NCBI RefSeq assembly: GCF_036320965.1 | Contig: NC_092290.1 | Coordinates: 101,920 to 165,919, forward strand | DNA from: Panulirus ornatus | Taxonomy: Eukaryota > Arthropoda > Malacostraca > Decapoda > Palinuridae | Direction of reading: 5' to 3' | DNA length: 64,000 nucleotides | Part shown: piece by piece, positions 32,314-42,942 of the stretch | How positions within the stretch are numbered: position 1 is the stretch's first letter | Layout: each line of letters begins with the position of its first letter | Made by a program: the position numbers and the translations under genes | The notes under the pieces: generated by a model | What the model was told of the DNA's origin: nothing | The model's database searches: none | Seen by the model: the letters and a program-made list of their open reading frames with translations, nothing else

Positions 32314-33055
32314 GGTAAGGCATGTGTACGAGTTCTAAGAGAGGAGAGTGATTGGTACCCAGTGAAGGTGGTTAGGGAGGTAAATGCAAGAGTTTTGGAG
32401 AGTGGGGCGAATGTGCAGACAGATGGGGATGAGAAGGGCTGGGAAGTGAATCAGTGTTGTGCACTGGTGGCTGATTCGAGTGAGAAACTGCAGTAGTTGG
32501 TGACTTACTGTGGGATAGCGTGTGACAGGAGAAAGTTGAGAGTAATTGTGAATATGAGCAAGGTTATTAGGTTGAGCAGGGTTGAGGGACAAGTTAGTTG
32601 GGATGTGAGTTTGAATGGAGAAAAATTGGAGGAAGTGAAGTGTTTTAGATATCTGTGAGTGGACTTAGCAGTGAATGGAACCATGGAAGTGGAAGTGAGT
32701 CATAAGCTGGGGGAGGGGATGAAGGTCCTGGGAGTGATGAAGGATGTGTAGAAAGAGAGAACATTATCTCTGAGAGCAGAAATGGGTACGTTTGAAGGAA
32801 TAGTTGTTCCATCAATATTATAGGGTTGTGAGGCATGGGCAATAGATGTGGTGGTATGGAGGAAGATGGATGTTTTGGAAATGAAATGTTTGAGGACAAT
32901 ATGTGGTGTGAGGTGGTTTGATCAAGAAAGTAATGAAAGGGGTAAGAGATTTGTGTGGTAATAAAAAGTGTGGATGAGAGAGCAGAAGAGGGTGTGTTGA
33001 AGTGGTTTGGACATATGGAGAGAATGAGTGAGGAAAGGTTGACAAAGAGGATATA
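32314..33055 (+). mobile_element. RTE-like LINE fragment, both ends truncated
   Basis: Covers from about the RVGREESDW region to the TKRIY region near the C-terminus, with an internal deletion near 32365-32370 and many stops. It ends abruptly in the middle of another LINE copy at about 33056. Confidence 0.85.
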
Positions 33056-34331
33056 TGCTTGCATAGTGCCATTGCACAAAGGCAAAGGGGATAAAAGTGA
33101 GTGTTCAACTTACAGAGGTATAAGTTTGTTGAGTATTCCTGGGAAATTATATGGGAGGGTATTGTTTGAGAGGGTGAAGGCATGTACAGAGCATCAGATT
33201 GGGAAAGAGCAGTGTGGTTTCAAAAGTGGTAGAGGATGTGTGGATCAGGTGTTTGCTTTGAAGAATGTATGTGAGAAATACGTAGAAAAGCAAATTGATT
33301 TGTATGTAGCATTTATGGATCTGGAGAAGGCATATGATGTTGTGGATAGAGATGCTCTGTAGAAGGTATTAAGAATATCTGGTGTGGGAGGCAAGTTGTT
33401 AGAAGCAGTGAAAAGTTTTCATTGAGGATATAAGGCATGTGTACGTGTAGGAAGAGAGGAAAGTGATTGGTTCTCGGTGAATGTTGGTTTGCGGTAGGGG
33501 TGCCTGATGTCTCCATGGTTGTTTAATTTGTTTGTGGATGGGATTGGTAGGGAGGTGAATGCAAGAATTTTGGAGAGAGGGGCAAGTATGCAGTCTGTTG
33601 TGGATGAGAGGGCTTGGGAAGTGAGTCAGTTGTTGTTCGCTGATGATACAGCACTGGTGGCTGATTTGTGTGAGAAACTGCAGAAGTTAGTAATTAAGTT
33701 TGGTAAAGTGTGTGAGAGAAGAAAGCTGAGAGTAAATGTAAATAAGAGCAATGTTATTAGGTTCACTAGGGTTAAGGGACAAATCAATTGGGAGGTAAGT
33801 TTGAATGGAGAAAACTGGAGGAAGTGAAGTGTTTTAGATAACTATGAGTGGATTTGGCAGAGGATGGAACCAAGGAAGCGGAAGTGAGTCACAGGGTGGG
33901 GGAGGGGGCAAAGGTCCTAGGAGCATTTAAGAATGTGTGGAAGGCAAGAACTTTATCTCTGAGAGCAAAAATGGGAGCTGTAGTTTCGGTGCATTACACA
34001 TGACAGCTAGAGACTGAGTGTGAACGAAAGTGGCCTTTGTTGTCTTTTCCTAGAGCTACCTCATGCACACACGTGGGGAGAGGGGTGCCATTTCATGTGT
34101 GGTGGATTGATGACGGAATGGATGAGGGCAGCAAGTATGAATATGTACATGTGTATGTATGTATAAGTCTGTGTATGTATATGTATGTATACGTTGAAAT
34201 GTATAGGTATGTATATATGCATATGTGAACGTATATTTATATACATGTGTATGTGGGTGGGTAGGGCCATTCTTTTGTCTGTTTCTGTGCGCTATCTTGC
34301 TAACACGGAAGAAAGCGACAAAGTATAATGA
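33056..34331 (+). mobile_element. RTE-like LINE copy, internally deleted, long 3'UTR
   Basis: Begins at the RT fingers (CIVPLHKGKGDKSECSTYRG), fused in frame to the preceding LINE fragment, and carries FMDLEKAYD (33310-) and LLFADDTALVAD (33630-). At about 33970 the sequence jumps from KAKMG to GAGCTGTAGTTTCGGTGCAT of the 3'UTR, deleting the C-terminal codons. The tail is at 34290-34331. A second tail-like piece follows to about 34440, ending 17 bp before SNX14 exon 3. Confidence 0.85.
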
Positions 34332-34456
34332 ATTAATAGATAAATATGTATATGAGTGGATATGCCTTTCTTCGTCTGTTTCCTGGTGCTACCTCGCTGA
34401 CAAGGGAAATGGCGATCAAGTATGATATAATATACAAATATATACATATTTTGCAG

Positions 34457-34658
34457 TGATGGGAAGCAAGTACCCAATCTCCTAGCTGTATTTACTGGGG
34501 CAGAAAATCCTGACGTTAGAGGGGAATTACCACGTTCCTGTTCAGTCTGTGGGGGAGAACGTTGTCAGCGGCAGCATCCAGCCACTTCTGCCCAAGTATC
34601 TGCACACATACATGTCAACTTTACAGTACCACAAAGTGTGGATGAAGCACTAGAAGAG
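34457..34658 (+). CDS. SNX14: Sorting nexin 14, exon 3 (cysteine motif, start of PXA)
   Basis: Acceptor ATATTTTGCAG, 202 nt, donor GAAGAG/GTAAGT. One base completes Arg, then 67 codons end in phase 0. Reads DGKQVPNLLAVFTGAENPDV, then SCSVCGGERCQRQHPATSAQ and VPQSVDEALEE. The C-S-V-C-G-x-x-x-C segment parallels the cysteine motif that follows the membrane hairpin in vertebrate SNX14, and VDEALEE leads into the first helix of the PXA domain. This copy is intact; a second copy 5109 bp downstream is broken. Confidence 0.88.
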
Positions 34659-34741
34659 GTAAGTGATAGAAATTGATTTACAGCATCTTCAAGTCAACTT
34701 CATATTATGTCTATTGTGTTCATAGAAATACTGGCCATACT

Positions 34742-35212
34742 TCTGGGAGGTGAGTTTGAATGGAGAAAAACTGGGGGAAGTGAAGTGTTTTAGGTATCTG
34801 GGAGTGGATTTAGCAGCGAATGGAATCATGGAAGTGGAAGTGAGTCATAGGGTAGGGGAGGGGGCGAAGGTTCTGGGGGTGTTGAAGAATGCGTGGAAGG
34901 TGAGAACGTTATCTTGAAGAGTAAAAATGGATATGTTTGGAGGAATAGTGGTTCCAACAATGTTATATTGTTGCAAGGCGTGGGCTATAGATAGGGTTGT
35001 GCAGAGGAGGGTGGATGTGTTGGAATTGAAATGTTTGAGGACAATATGTGGTGTGAGGTGGTTTGATCGAGTAAGTAATGAAAGGGTAAAAGAGATGTGT
35101 GGTAATAAAGAGAGTGTGGTTGAGAGAGCAGGAGAGGGTGTATTGAAATGGTTTGGTCACATAGAGAGAATGAGTGGGGAAAGATTAGCAAAGAGGATAT
35201 GTGAGTAAGAAA
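34742..35212 (+). mobile_element. RTE-like LINE fragment (C-terminal region)
   Basis: Starts GGGAGGTGAGTTTGAATGGA (WEVSLNGEK) and runs to ERLAKRICE with a premature stop. It contains MFGGIVVPTMLY, RRVDVLELKCLRTICGVRWF and KWFGHIERMS. Duplicated at 39862-40322. Confidence 0.85.
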
Positions 35213-36415
35213 GAATGGAATGCATGAGAAAGAATGGAATTGCACGAAATGTAAAATTCCAGTCATGTGAGAATGAAGTGTTTAAAATGTATAGTGAAAG
35301 GCTGTTTAAGATTGTAGAATTAGTAGCTGATTACAAGGTCATGAGATGTAGGAGTGAAATGGGAAATGCATGGTAGATAGATGAGATAGAAATGCTGTGG
35401 AAAAGAAGAGAAGGTATTTGGTAGATTGCTGGAAAGAAATGTCCCTGTCAGAGTTCAGCAAAGGAGGAGGAAAGAACATAAGATGTATAAGTGGAATGTT
35501 ACACGGCCGATAGAGGAAAGCGAAGGAAGAGTTGATGAAGGTTTTGGAAGAAAGTTGAATGGAAGGTTTAGGAAATATAAGAAATTGTACTCAAAGGAGG
35601 TGAAAAGGGTAGAGATAGATGTAAGAATACACATGTTTATGTGAGGTAAGGAAAGGAAGTTGCTGAATCAAAAGGAGGAAGTGGAAAGAAGATGGAAGAA
35701 GTATTTTAAATAACTGATGAATGTGGGAGAAGGTGATGCAACAGTTGTTATATGCTTGGATATGAAAGATGGAATGAAGAGTATACAAGTGCACAGGCAT
35801 TTGATTGGTAGGGAGGTAAAAAGGGACGATAATGAGGCTGAAATTCTGAAGTATGGAGAAAGTGTGACAGAGTGGGTGCATTTTGATATGTGATTTAGCA
35901 TGGAAACAAAAGGATGTGCCTGTGGATTAGGTAAAAACTATTATTGTTTCTTTAACAAAGGAAAAGTTGCTAAGGATGTAGGAAGCAATTGTAGGGGAAT
36001 AAGTCTTTTAATTTTTCCAGGAAAAGTGTATGTTTGAGTGTTGATTTTTTTCTTTTTCTTACATAGAATAATGGAAGTGACTGAATACAAAATAAATGAG
36101 GAACAAGAGGATTTTAGGAAAGGTAGGGGATGTGTTGATCAGATTTTGGGGTGAAAATTATTTTGGAAAAGTATCTAGCAAAAGAGAAGAAGCTCTAAGC
36201 AGCTTTCATGGATCTGGAAAAGTGTTTGACAGAGTCAAGTGGAATGCTTTATGGGATGTGTTTAGGATATGTGTGGTAGGGGGACATCTTTTGTATGGGG
36301 TGAAAACTGTCTATGGAGTAGCAAATGTATGTGTAAGAATGGATGGAGAGTTGAATGAACGTTTGTTATACATCTAGGTGTAAATTAAGGCTGTGTGATG
36401 TTACCATGGCTTTTT
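35213..36415 (+). mobile_element. Second, diverged RTE-like LINE family, RT remnant
   Basis: Over several frames: EEVERRWKKYF, NCRGISLLIFPGKVYV (parallels NYRGISLLSIPGKLY), FRKGRGCVDQI, AFMDLEK (motif A region), KVFDRVKWNALWDVFRICVV and GGHLLYGVKTVYGVANVCV. The architecture matches the resident RTE-like LINE, but at perhaps half identity and with other spacing. Many stops; old. Duplicated at 40323-41535. Confidence 0.7.
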
Positions 36416-36419
36416 AACA

Positions 36420-37820
36420 TGTTATTTATTTATTTATTTTGCTTTGTCGCTGTCTCCCACGTTTGCGAGGTAGCGCAAGGAAACAGACGAAAGAAATGGC
36501 CCAACCCACCCCCATACACATGTATATACATACACGTCCACACACGCAAATACACCTACCTATACATCTCAATGTACACATATATATACACACACAGACA
36601 CATACATATATACCCATGCACACAATTCACACTCTGCCTTTATTCATTCCTATCGCCACCTTGCCACACATGGAATACCATCCCCCTCCCCCCTCATGTG
36701 TGTGAGGTAGCGCTAGGAAAAGACAACAAAGGCCCCATTCGTTCACACTCAGTCTCTAGCTGCCATGCAATAATGCCCGAAACCACAGCTCCCTTTCCAC
36801 ATCCAGGCCCTTCACAACTTTCCATGGTTTACCCCAGACGCTTCACATGCCCTGCTTCAATCCACTGACAGCACGTCAACCCCGGTATACCACATCGATC
36901 CAATTCACTCTATTCCTTGCCCTCCTTTCACCCTCCTTCATGTTCAGGCCCCGATCACACAAAATCTTTTTCACTCCATCTTTCCACCTCCAATTTGGTC
37001 TCCCTCTTCTCCTTGTTCCCTCCACCTCCGACACATATATCCTCTTGGTCAATCTTTCCTCACTCATCCTCTCCATGTGCCCAAACCACTTCAAAACACC
37101 CTCTTCTGCTCTCTCAACCACGCTCTTTTTATTTCCACACATCTCTCTTACCCTTAAGTTACTCACTCGATCAAACCACCTCACACCACACATTGTCCTC
37201 AAACATCTCATTTCCAGCACATCCATCCTCCTGCGCACAACTCTATCCATAGCCCACGCCTCGCAACCATACAACATTGTTGGAACCACTATTCCTTCAA
37301 ACATACCCATTTTTGCTTTCGGAGATAATGTTCTCGACTTCCACACATTCTTCAAGGCCCCCAGGATTTTCGCCCCTTCCCCCACCCTATGATCCACTTC
37401 CGCTTCCATGGTTCCATCCGCTGCCAGATCCACTCCCAGATATCTAAAACACTTCACTTCCTCCAGTTTTTCTCCATTCAAACTCACCTCCCAATTGACT
37501 TGACCCTCAACCCTACTGTACCTAATAACCTTGCTCTTATTCACATTTACTCTTAACTTTCTTCTTCCACACACTTTTCCAAACTCAGTCACCAGCTTCT
37601 GCAGTTTCTCACATGAATCAGCCACCAGCGCTGTATCATCAGCGAACAACAACTGACTCACTTCCCAAGCTCTCTCATCCCCAACAGACTTCATACTTGC
37701 CCCTCTTTCCAAAACTCTTGCATTTACCTCCCTAACAACCCCATCCATAAACAAATTAAACAACCATGGAGACATCACACACCCCTGCCGCAAACCTACA
37801 TTCACTGAGAACCAATCACT
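36420..37820 (-). mobile_element. RTE-like LINE, minus, 5'-truncated, long 3'UTR
   Basis: 3' tail (TAAA)n at 36421-36437, long-form 3'UTR to about 36870, then the C-terminal half of the ORF read leftwards from 37820: SDWFSVNVGLRQGCVMSPWL, LLFADDTALVAD, GRPNWRWKDGVKKIL and a terminal VYRG with stop near 36876. The ORF is uninterrupted. It meets a plus-strand LINE head to head at 37820/37821. Confidence 0.9.
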
Positions 37821-38938
37821 TCGGTGAAGGGCGCAAATGGGGAGGTGATAACAAGTAGTGGTGATGTGAGAAGGAGATGGAGTGAGTATTTTGAAGGTTT
37901 GTTGAATGTGTTTGATGATAGAGTGGCAGATATAGGGTGTTTTGGTCGAGGTGGTGTGCAAAGTGAGAGGGTTAGGGAAAATGATTTGGTAAACAGAGAA
38001 GAGGTAGTGAAAGCTTTGCGGAAGATGAAAGCCGGCAAGGCAGCAGGTTTGGATGATATTGCAGTGGAATTTATTAAAAAAGGGGGTGACTGTATTGTTG
38101 ACTGGTTGGTAAGGTTATTTAATGTATGTATGACTCATGGTGAGGTGCCTGAGGATTGGCGGAATGCGTGCATAGTGCCATTGTACAAAGGCAAAGGGGA
38201 TAAGAGTGAGTGCTCAAATTACAGAGGTATAAGTTTGTTGAGTATTCCTGGTAAATTATATGGGAGGGTATTGATTGAGAGGGTGAAGGCATGTACAGAG
38301 CATCAGATTGGGGAAGAGCAGTGTGGTTTCAGAAGTGGTAGAGGATGTGTGGATCAGGTGTTTGCTTTGAAGAATGTATGTGAGAAATACTTAGAAAAGC
38401 AAATGGATTTGTATGTAGCATTTATGGAACTGGAGAAGGCATATGATAGAGTTGATAGAGATGCTCTGTGGAAGGTATTAAGAATATATGGTGTGGGAGG
38501 AAAGTTGTTAGAAGCAGTGAAAAGTTTTTATCGAGGATGTAAGGCATGTGTACGTGTAGGAAGAGAGGAAAGTGATTGGTTCTCAGTGAATGTAGGTTTG
38601 CAGCAGGGGTGTGTGATGTCTCCATGGTTGTTTAATTTGTTTATGGATGGGGTTGTTAGGGAGGTGAATGCAAGAGTTTTGGAAAGAGGGGCAAGTATGA
38701 AGTCTGTTGTGGATGAGAGAGCTTGGGAAGTGAGTCAGTTGTTGTTCGCTGATGATACAGCGCTGGTGGCTGATTCATGTGAGAAACTGCAGAAGCTGGT
38801 GACTGAGTTTGGTAAAGTGTGTGGAAGAAGAAAGTTAAGAGTAAATGTGAATAAGAGCAAGGTTATTAGGTACAGTAGGGTTGAGGGTCAAGTCAATTGG
38901 GAGGTAAGTTTGAATGGAGAAAACTGGAGGAAGTGAAG
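37821..38938 (+). mobile_element. RTE-like LINE, plus, hybrid at its 3' side
   Basis: Starts at VKGANGEVITSSGDVRRRW and stays open to 38936 (370 codons). At 38893-38905 it switches from the sequence type of the LINE at 43.9 kb to that of the LINE at 33.8 kb. Motif A reads AFMELEKAYDRV: the catalytic Asp is Glu (38424-38430), unlike every other copy seen here, so this copy would be inactive. Confidence 0.85.
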
Positions 38939-39084
38939 TGTTTTAGATAACTATGAGTGGATTTGGCAGAGGATGGAACCAAGGAAGCGGAAGTGAGTCA
39001 CAGGATGGGGGAGGGGGCAAAGGTCCTAGGAGCATTTAAGAATGTGTGGAAGGCAAGAACTTTATCTCTGAGAGCAAAAATGGG

Positions 39085-39550
39085 AGCTGTAGTTTCGGTG
39101 CATTACACATGACAGCTAGAGACTGAGTGTGAACGAAAGTGGCCTTTGTTGTCTTTTCCAAGAGCTACCTCATGCACACACGTGGGGAGAGGGGTGCCAT
39201 TTCATGTGTGGTGGATTGATGACGGAATGGATGAGGGCAGCAAGTATGAATATGTACATGTGTATGTATGTATAAGTCTGTGTATGTATATGTATGTATA
39301 CGTTGAAATGTATAGGTATGTATATATGCATATGTGAACGTATATTTATATACATGTGTATGTGGGTGGGTAGGGCCATTCTTTTGTCTGTTTCTGTGCG
39401 CTATCTTGCTAACACGGAAGAAAGCGACAAAGTATAATGAATTAATAGATAAATATGTATATGAGTGGATATGCCTTTCTTCGTCTGTTTCCTGGTGCTA
39501 CCTCGCTGACAAGGGAAATGGCGATCAAGTATGATATAATATACAAATAT
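39085..39550 (+). mobile_element. LINE 3'UTR in duplication unit 2
   Basis: Counterpart of 33975-34440, nearly identical, ending just before the duplicated exon. Confidence 0.85.
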
Positions 39551-39565
39551 ATACATATTTTGCAG

Positions 39566-39772
39566 TGATGGGAAGCAAGTACCCAATCTCCTAGCTGGTA
39601 TATCCTGGGCAAGAAAAACCTGACGGTAGAGGGGAATTTTAACCAAACGTTTCCTTTCCAGTCTGTGGGGAGAACGTTGTCAGCGGCAGCATCCAGCCAC
39701 TTCTGCCCAAGTACTGCACACATACATGTCAACTTTACAGTACCACAAAGTGTGGATGAAGCACTAGAAGAG
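39566..39772 (+). pseudogene. Broken duplicate of SNX14 exon 3
   Basis: Aligns with 34457-34658 but is 207 nt, not 202 (net +5). After DGKQVPNLLA the frame reads through changed sequence to a TGA (GCAAGAAAAACCTGA) about 19 codons in. The SCSVC segment is disrupted, and the donor is GTAACG instead of GTAAGT. The acceptor (TTTTGCAG) is preserved, so inclusion would truncate the protein. It may be real decay or consensus error (see findings). Confidence 0.85.
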
Positions 39773-39861
39773 GTAACGTGATAGAAATTGATTTACAGCA
39801 TCTTCAAGTCAACTTCATATTATGTCTATTGTGTTCATAGAAATACTGGCCATACTTCTGG

Positions 39862-40322
39862 GAGGTGAGTTTGAATGGAGAAAAAACTGGGGGAAGTGAA
39901 GTGTTTTAGATATCTGGAGTGGATCTGGCAGCGGATGGAACCATGGAAGCGGAAGTGGATCATAGGGTGGGGGAGGGGGCGAAGGTTCTGGGGTGTTGAA
40001 GATTGCGTGGAAGGTGAGAACGTTATCTTGAAGAGTAAAAATGGATATGTTTGGAGGAATAGTGGTTCCAACAATGTTGTATGGTTGCGAGGCGTGGGCT
40101 ATGGATAGAGTTGTGCGCAGGAGGATGGATGTGCTGGAAATGAGATGTTTGAGGACAATATGTGGTGTGAGGTGGTTTGATCGAGTAAGTAATGAAAGGG
40201 TATGAGAGACATGTGGTAATAAAAAGAGTGTGGTTGAGAGAGCAGGAGAGGGTGTATTGAAATGGTTTGGTCACATAGAGAGAATGAGTGGGGAAAGATT
40301 AGCAAAGAGGATATGTGAGTAA
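39862..40322 (+). mobile_element. RTE-like LINE fragment, unit 2 copy
   Basis: Counterpart of 34742-35212 with extra indels (ACTGGGGG run, missing G at TCTGGAGTGG). Parts (GGATCTGGCAGCGGATGGAA, GTGCGCAGGAGGATGG) look more like the young LINEs than the unit 1 copy does, suggesting conversion or mis-assembly. Confidence 0.8.
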
Positions 40323-41535
40323 GAAAGAATGGAATGCATGAGAAAGAATGGAATTGCACGAAATGTAAAATTCCAGTCATGTGAGAATGAAGTGTTTAAA
40401 ATGTATAGTGAAAGGCTGTTTAAGATTGTAGAATTAGTAGCTGATTACAAGGTCATGAGATGTAGGAGTGAAATGGGAAATGCATGGTAGATAGATGAGA
40501 TAGAAATGCAGTGGAAAAGAAGAGAAGGTATTTGGTAGATTGCTGGAAAGAAATGTCCCTGTCAGAGTTCAGCAAAGGAGGAGGAAAGAACATAAGATGT
40601 AAAAGTGGAATGTTACAAAAACAACGGCGATCGAGGAAAGCGAAGGAAGAGTTGATGAAGGTTTTGGAAGAAAGTTGAATGGAAGGTTTAGGAAATATAA
40701 GAAATTGTACTCAAAGGAGGTGAAAAGGGTAGAGATAATGTAAGAATACACATGTTTATGTGAGGTAAGGAAGGAAGTTGCTGAATCAAAGGAGGAAGTG
40801 GAAAGAAGATGGAAGAAGTATTTTAAATAACTGATGAAATTTGGGAGAAGGTGATGCAACAGTTGTTATATGCTTGGATATGAAAGATGGAATGAAGAGT
40901 ATACAAGTGCACAGGCATTTGATTGGTAGGGAGGTAAAAAGGGACGATAATGAGGCTGAAATCTGAAGTATGGAGAAAGTGTGACAGAGTGGGTGCATTT
41001 TGATATGTGATTTAGCATGGAAACAAAAGGATGTGCCTGTGGATTAGGTAAAAACTATTATTGTTTCTTTAACAAAGGAAAAGTTGCTAAGGATGTAGAA
41101 GCAATTGTAGGGGAATAAGTCTTTTAATTTTTTCCAGGAAAAGTGTATGTTTGAGTGTTGATTTTTTTCTTTTTCTTACATAGAATAATGGAAGTGACTG
41201 AATACAAAATAAATGAGGAACAAGAGGATTTTAGGAAAGGTAGGGGATGTGTTGATCAGATTTTGGGGTGAAAATTATTTTGGAAAAGTATCTAGCAAAA
41301 GAGAAGAAGCTCTAAGCAGCTTTCATGGATCTGGAAAAGTGTTTGACAGAGTCAAGTGGAATGCTTTATGGGATGTGTTTAGGATATGTGTGGTAGGGGG
41401 ACATCTTTTGTATGGGGTGAAAACTGTCTATGGAGTAGCAAATGTATGTGTAAGAATGGATGGAGAGTTGAATGAACGTTTGTTATACATCTAGGTGTAA
41501 ATTAAGGCTGTGTGATGTTACCATGGCTTTTTAAC
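40323..41535 (+). mobile_element. Second RTE-like family remnant, unit 2 copy
   Basis: Counterpart of 35213-36415 with small indels. It has the same VFDRVKWNALWDVFRICVVG segment at 41338-41400. Confidence 0.75.
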
Positions 41536-41539
41536 ATGT

Positions 41540-42942
41540 TATTTATTTATTTATTTTGCTTTGTCGCTGTCTCCCAGTTTGCGAGGTAGCGCAAGGAAAC
41601 AGACGAAAGAAATGGCCCAACCCACCCCCATACACATGTATATACATACACGTCCACACACGCAAATACACCTACCTATACATCTCAATGTACACATATA
41701 TATACACACACAGACACATACATATATACCCATGCACACAATTCACACTCTGGACCGCCTTTATTCATTCCATTGCCACCATGCCACACATGGAATACCA
41801 TCCCCCTCCCCCCCCTCATGTGTGTGAGGTAGCGCTAGGAAAAGACAACAAAGGCCCCATTCGTTCACACTCAGTCTCTAGCTGCCATGCAATAATGCCC
41901 GAAACCACAGCTCCCTTTCCACATCCAGGCCCTTCACAACTTTCCATGGTTTACCCCAGACGCTTCACATGCCCTGCTTCAATCCACTGACAGCACGTCA
42001 ACCCCGGTATACCACATCGATCCAATTCACTCTATTCCTTGCCCTCCTTTCACCCTCCTTCATGTTCAGGCCCCGATCACACAAAATCTTTTTCACTCCA
42101 TCTTTCCACCTCCAATTTGGTCTCCCTCTTCTCCTTGTTCCCTCCACCTCCGACACATATATCCTCTTGGTCAATCTTTCCTCACTCATCCTCTCCATGT
42201 GCCCAAACCACTTCAAAACACCCTCTTCTGCTCTCTCAACCACGCTCTTTTTATTTCCACACATCTCTCTTACCCTTACGTTACTCACTCGATCAAACCA
42301 CCTCACACCACACATTGTCCTCAAACATCTCATATCCAGCACATCCATCCTCCTGCGCACAACTCTATCCATAGCCCACGCCTCGCAACCATACAACATT
42401 GTTGGAACCACTATTCCTTCAAACATACCCATTTTTGCTTTCCGAGATAATGTTCTCGACTTCCACACATTCTTCAAGGCCCCCAGGATTTTCGCCCCTT
42501 CCCCCACCCTATGATCCACTTCCGCTTCCATGGTTCCATCCGCTGCCAGATCCACTCCAGATATCTAAAACACTTCACTTCCTCCAGTTTTTCTCCATTC
42601 AAACTCACCTCCCAATTGACTTGACCCTCAACCCTACTGTACCTAATAACCTTGCTCTTATTCACATTTACTCTTAACTTTCTTCTTCCACACACTTTTC
42701 CAAACTCAGTCACCAGCTTCTGCAGTTTCTCACATGAATCAGCCACCAGCGCTGTATCATCAGCGAACAACAACTGACTCACTTCCCAAGCTCTCTCATC
42801 CCCAACAGACTTCATACTTGCCCCTCTTTCCAAAACTCTTGCATTTACCTCCCTAACAACCCCATCCATAAACAAATTAAACAACCATGGAGACATCACA
42901 CACCCCTGCCGCAAACCTACATTCACTGAGAACCAATCACTT
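41540..42942 (-). mobile_element. RTE-like LINE, minus, unit 2 copy
   Basis: Counterpart of 36420-37820. A one-base deletion near 42556 (CACTCCAGATATC versus CACTCCCAGATATC) splits the ORF that is whole in unit 1. Confidence 0.9.

Larger units (their letters stand above)
33797..38905. repeat. Tandem duplication, unit 1 (about 5.1 kb)
   Basis: Contains SNX14 exon 3, a second-family LINE remnant and two head-to-head RTE-like LINEs. It repeats at 38906-44026 with a steady offset of 5109-5121 bp. Junction analysis is in the findings. Confidence 0.9.

Noticed and set aside
36420..36870. Poly-Tyr/Ile and Thr/His ORFs (MCMGIYVCVCVCIYMCTL and the like, seen at many sites)
   Set aside because: Translations of the TG/TA-rich block of the LINE 3'UTR.
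36917..37252. MPSFHPPSCSGPDHTKSFSL-type ORFs (also at 42039, 44260, 53785, 59573)
   Set aside because: Antisense shadows of the LINE C-terminal coding region.
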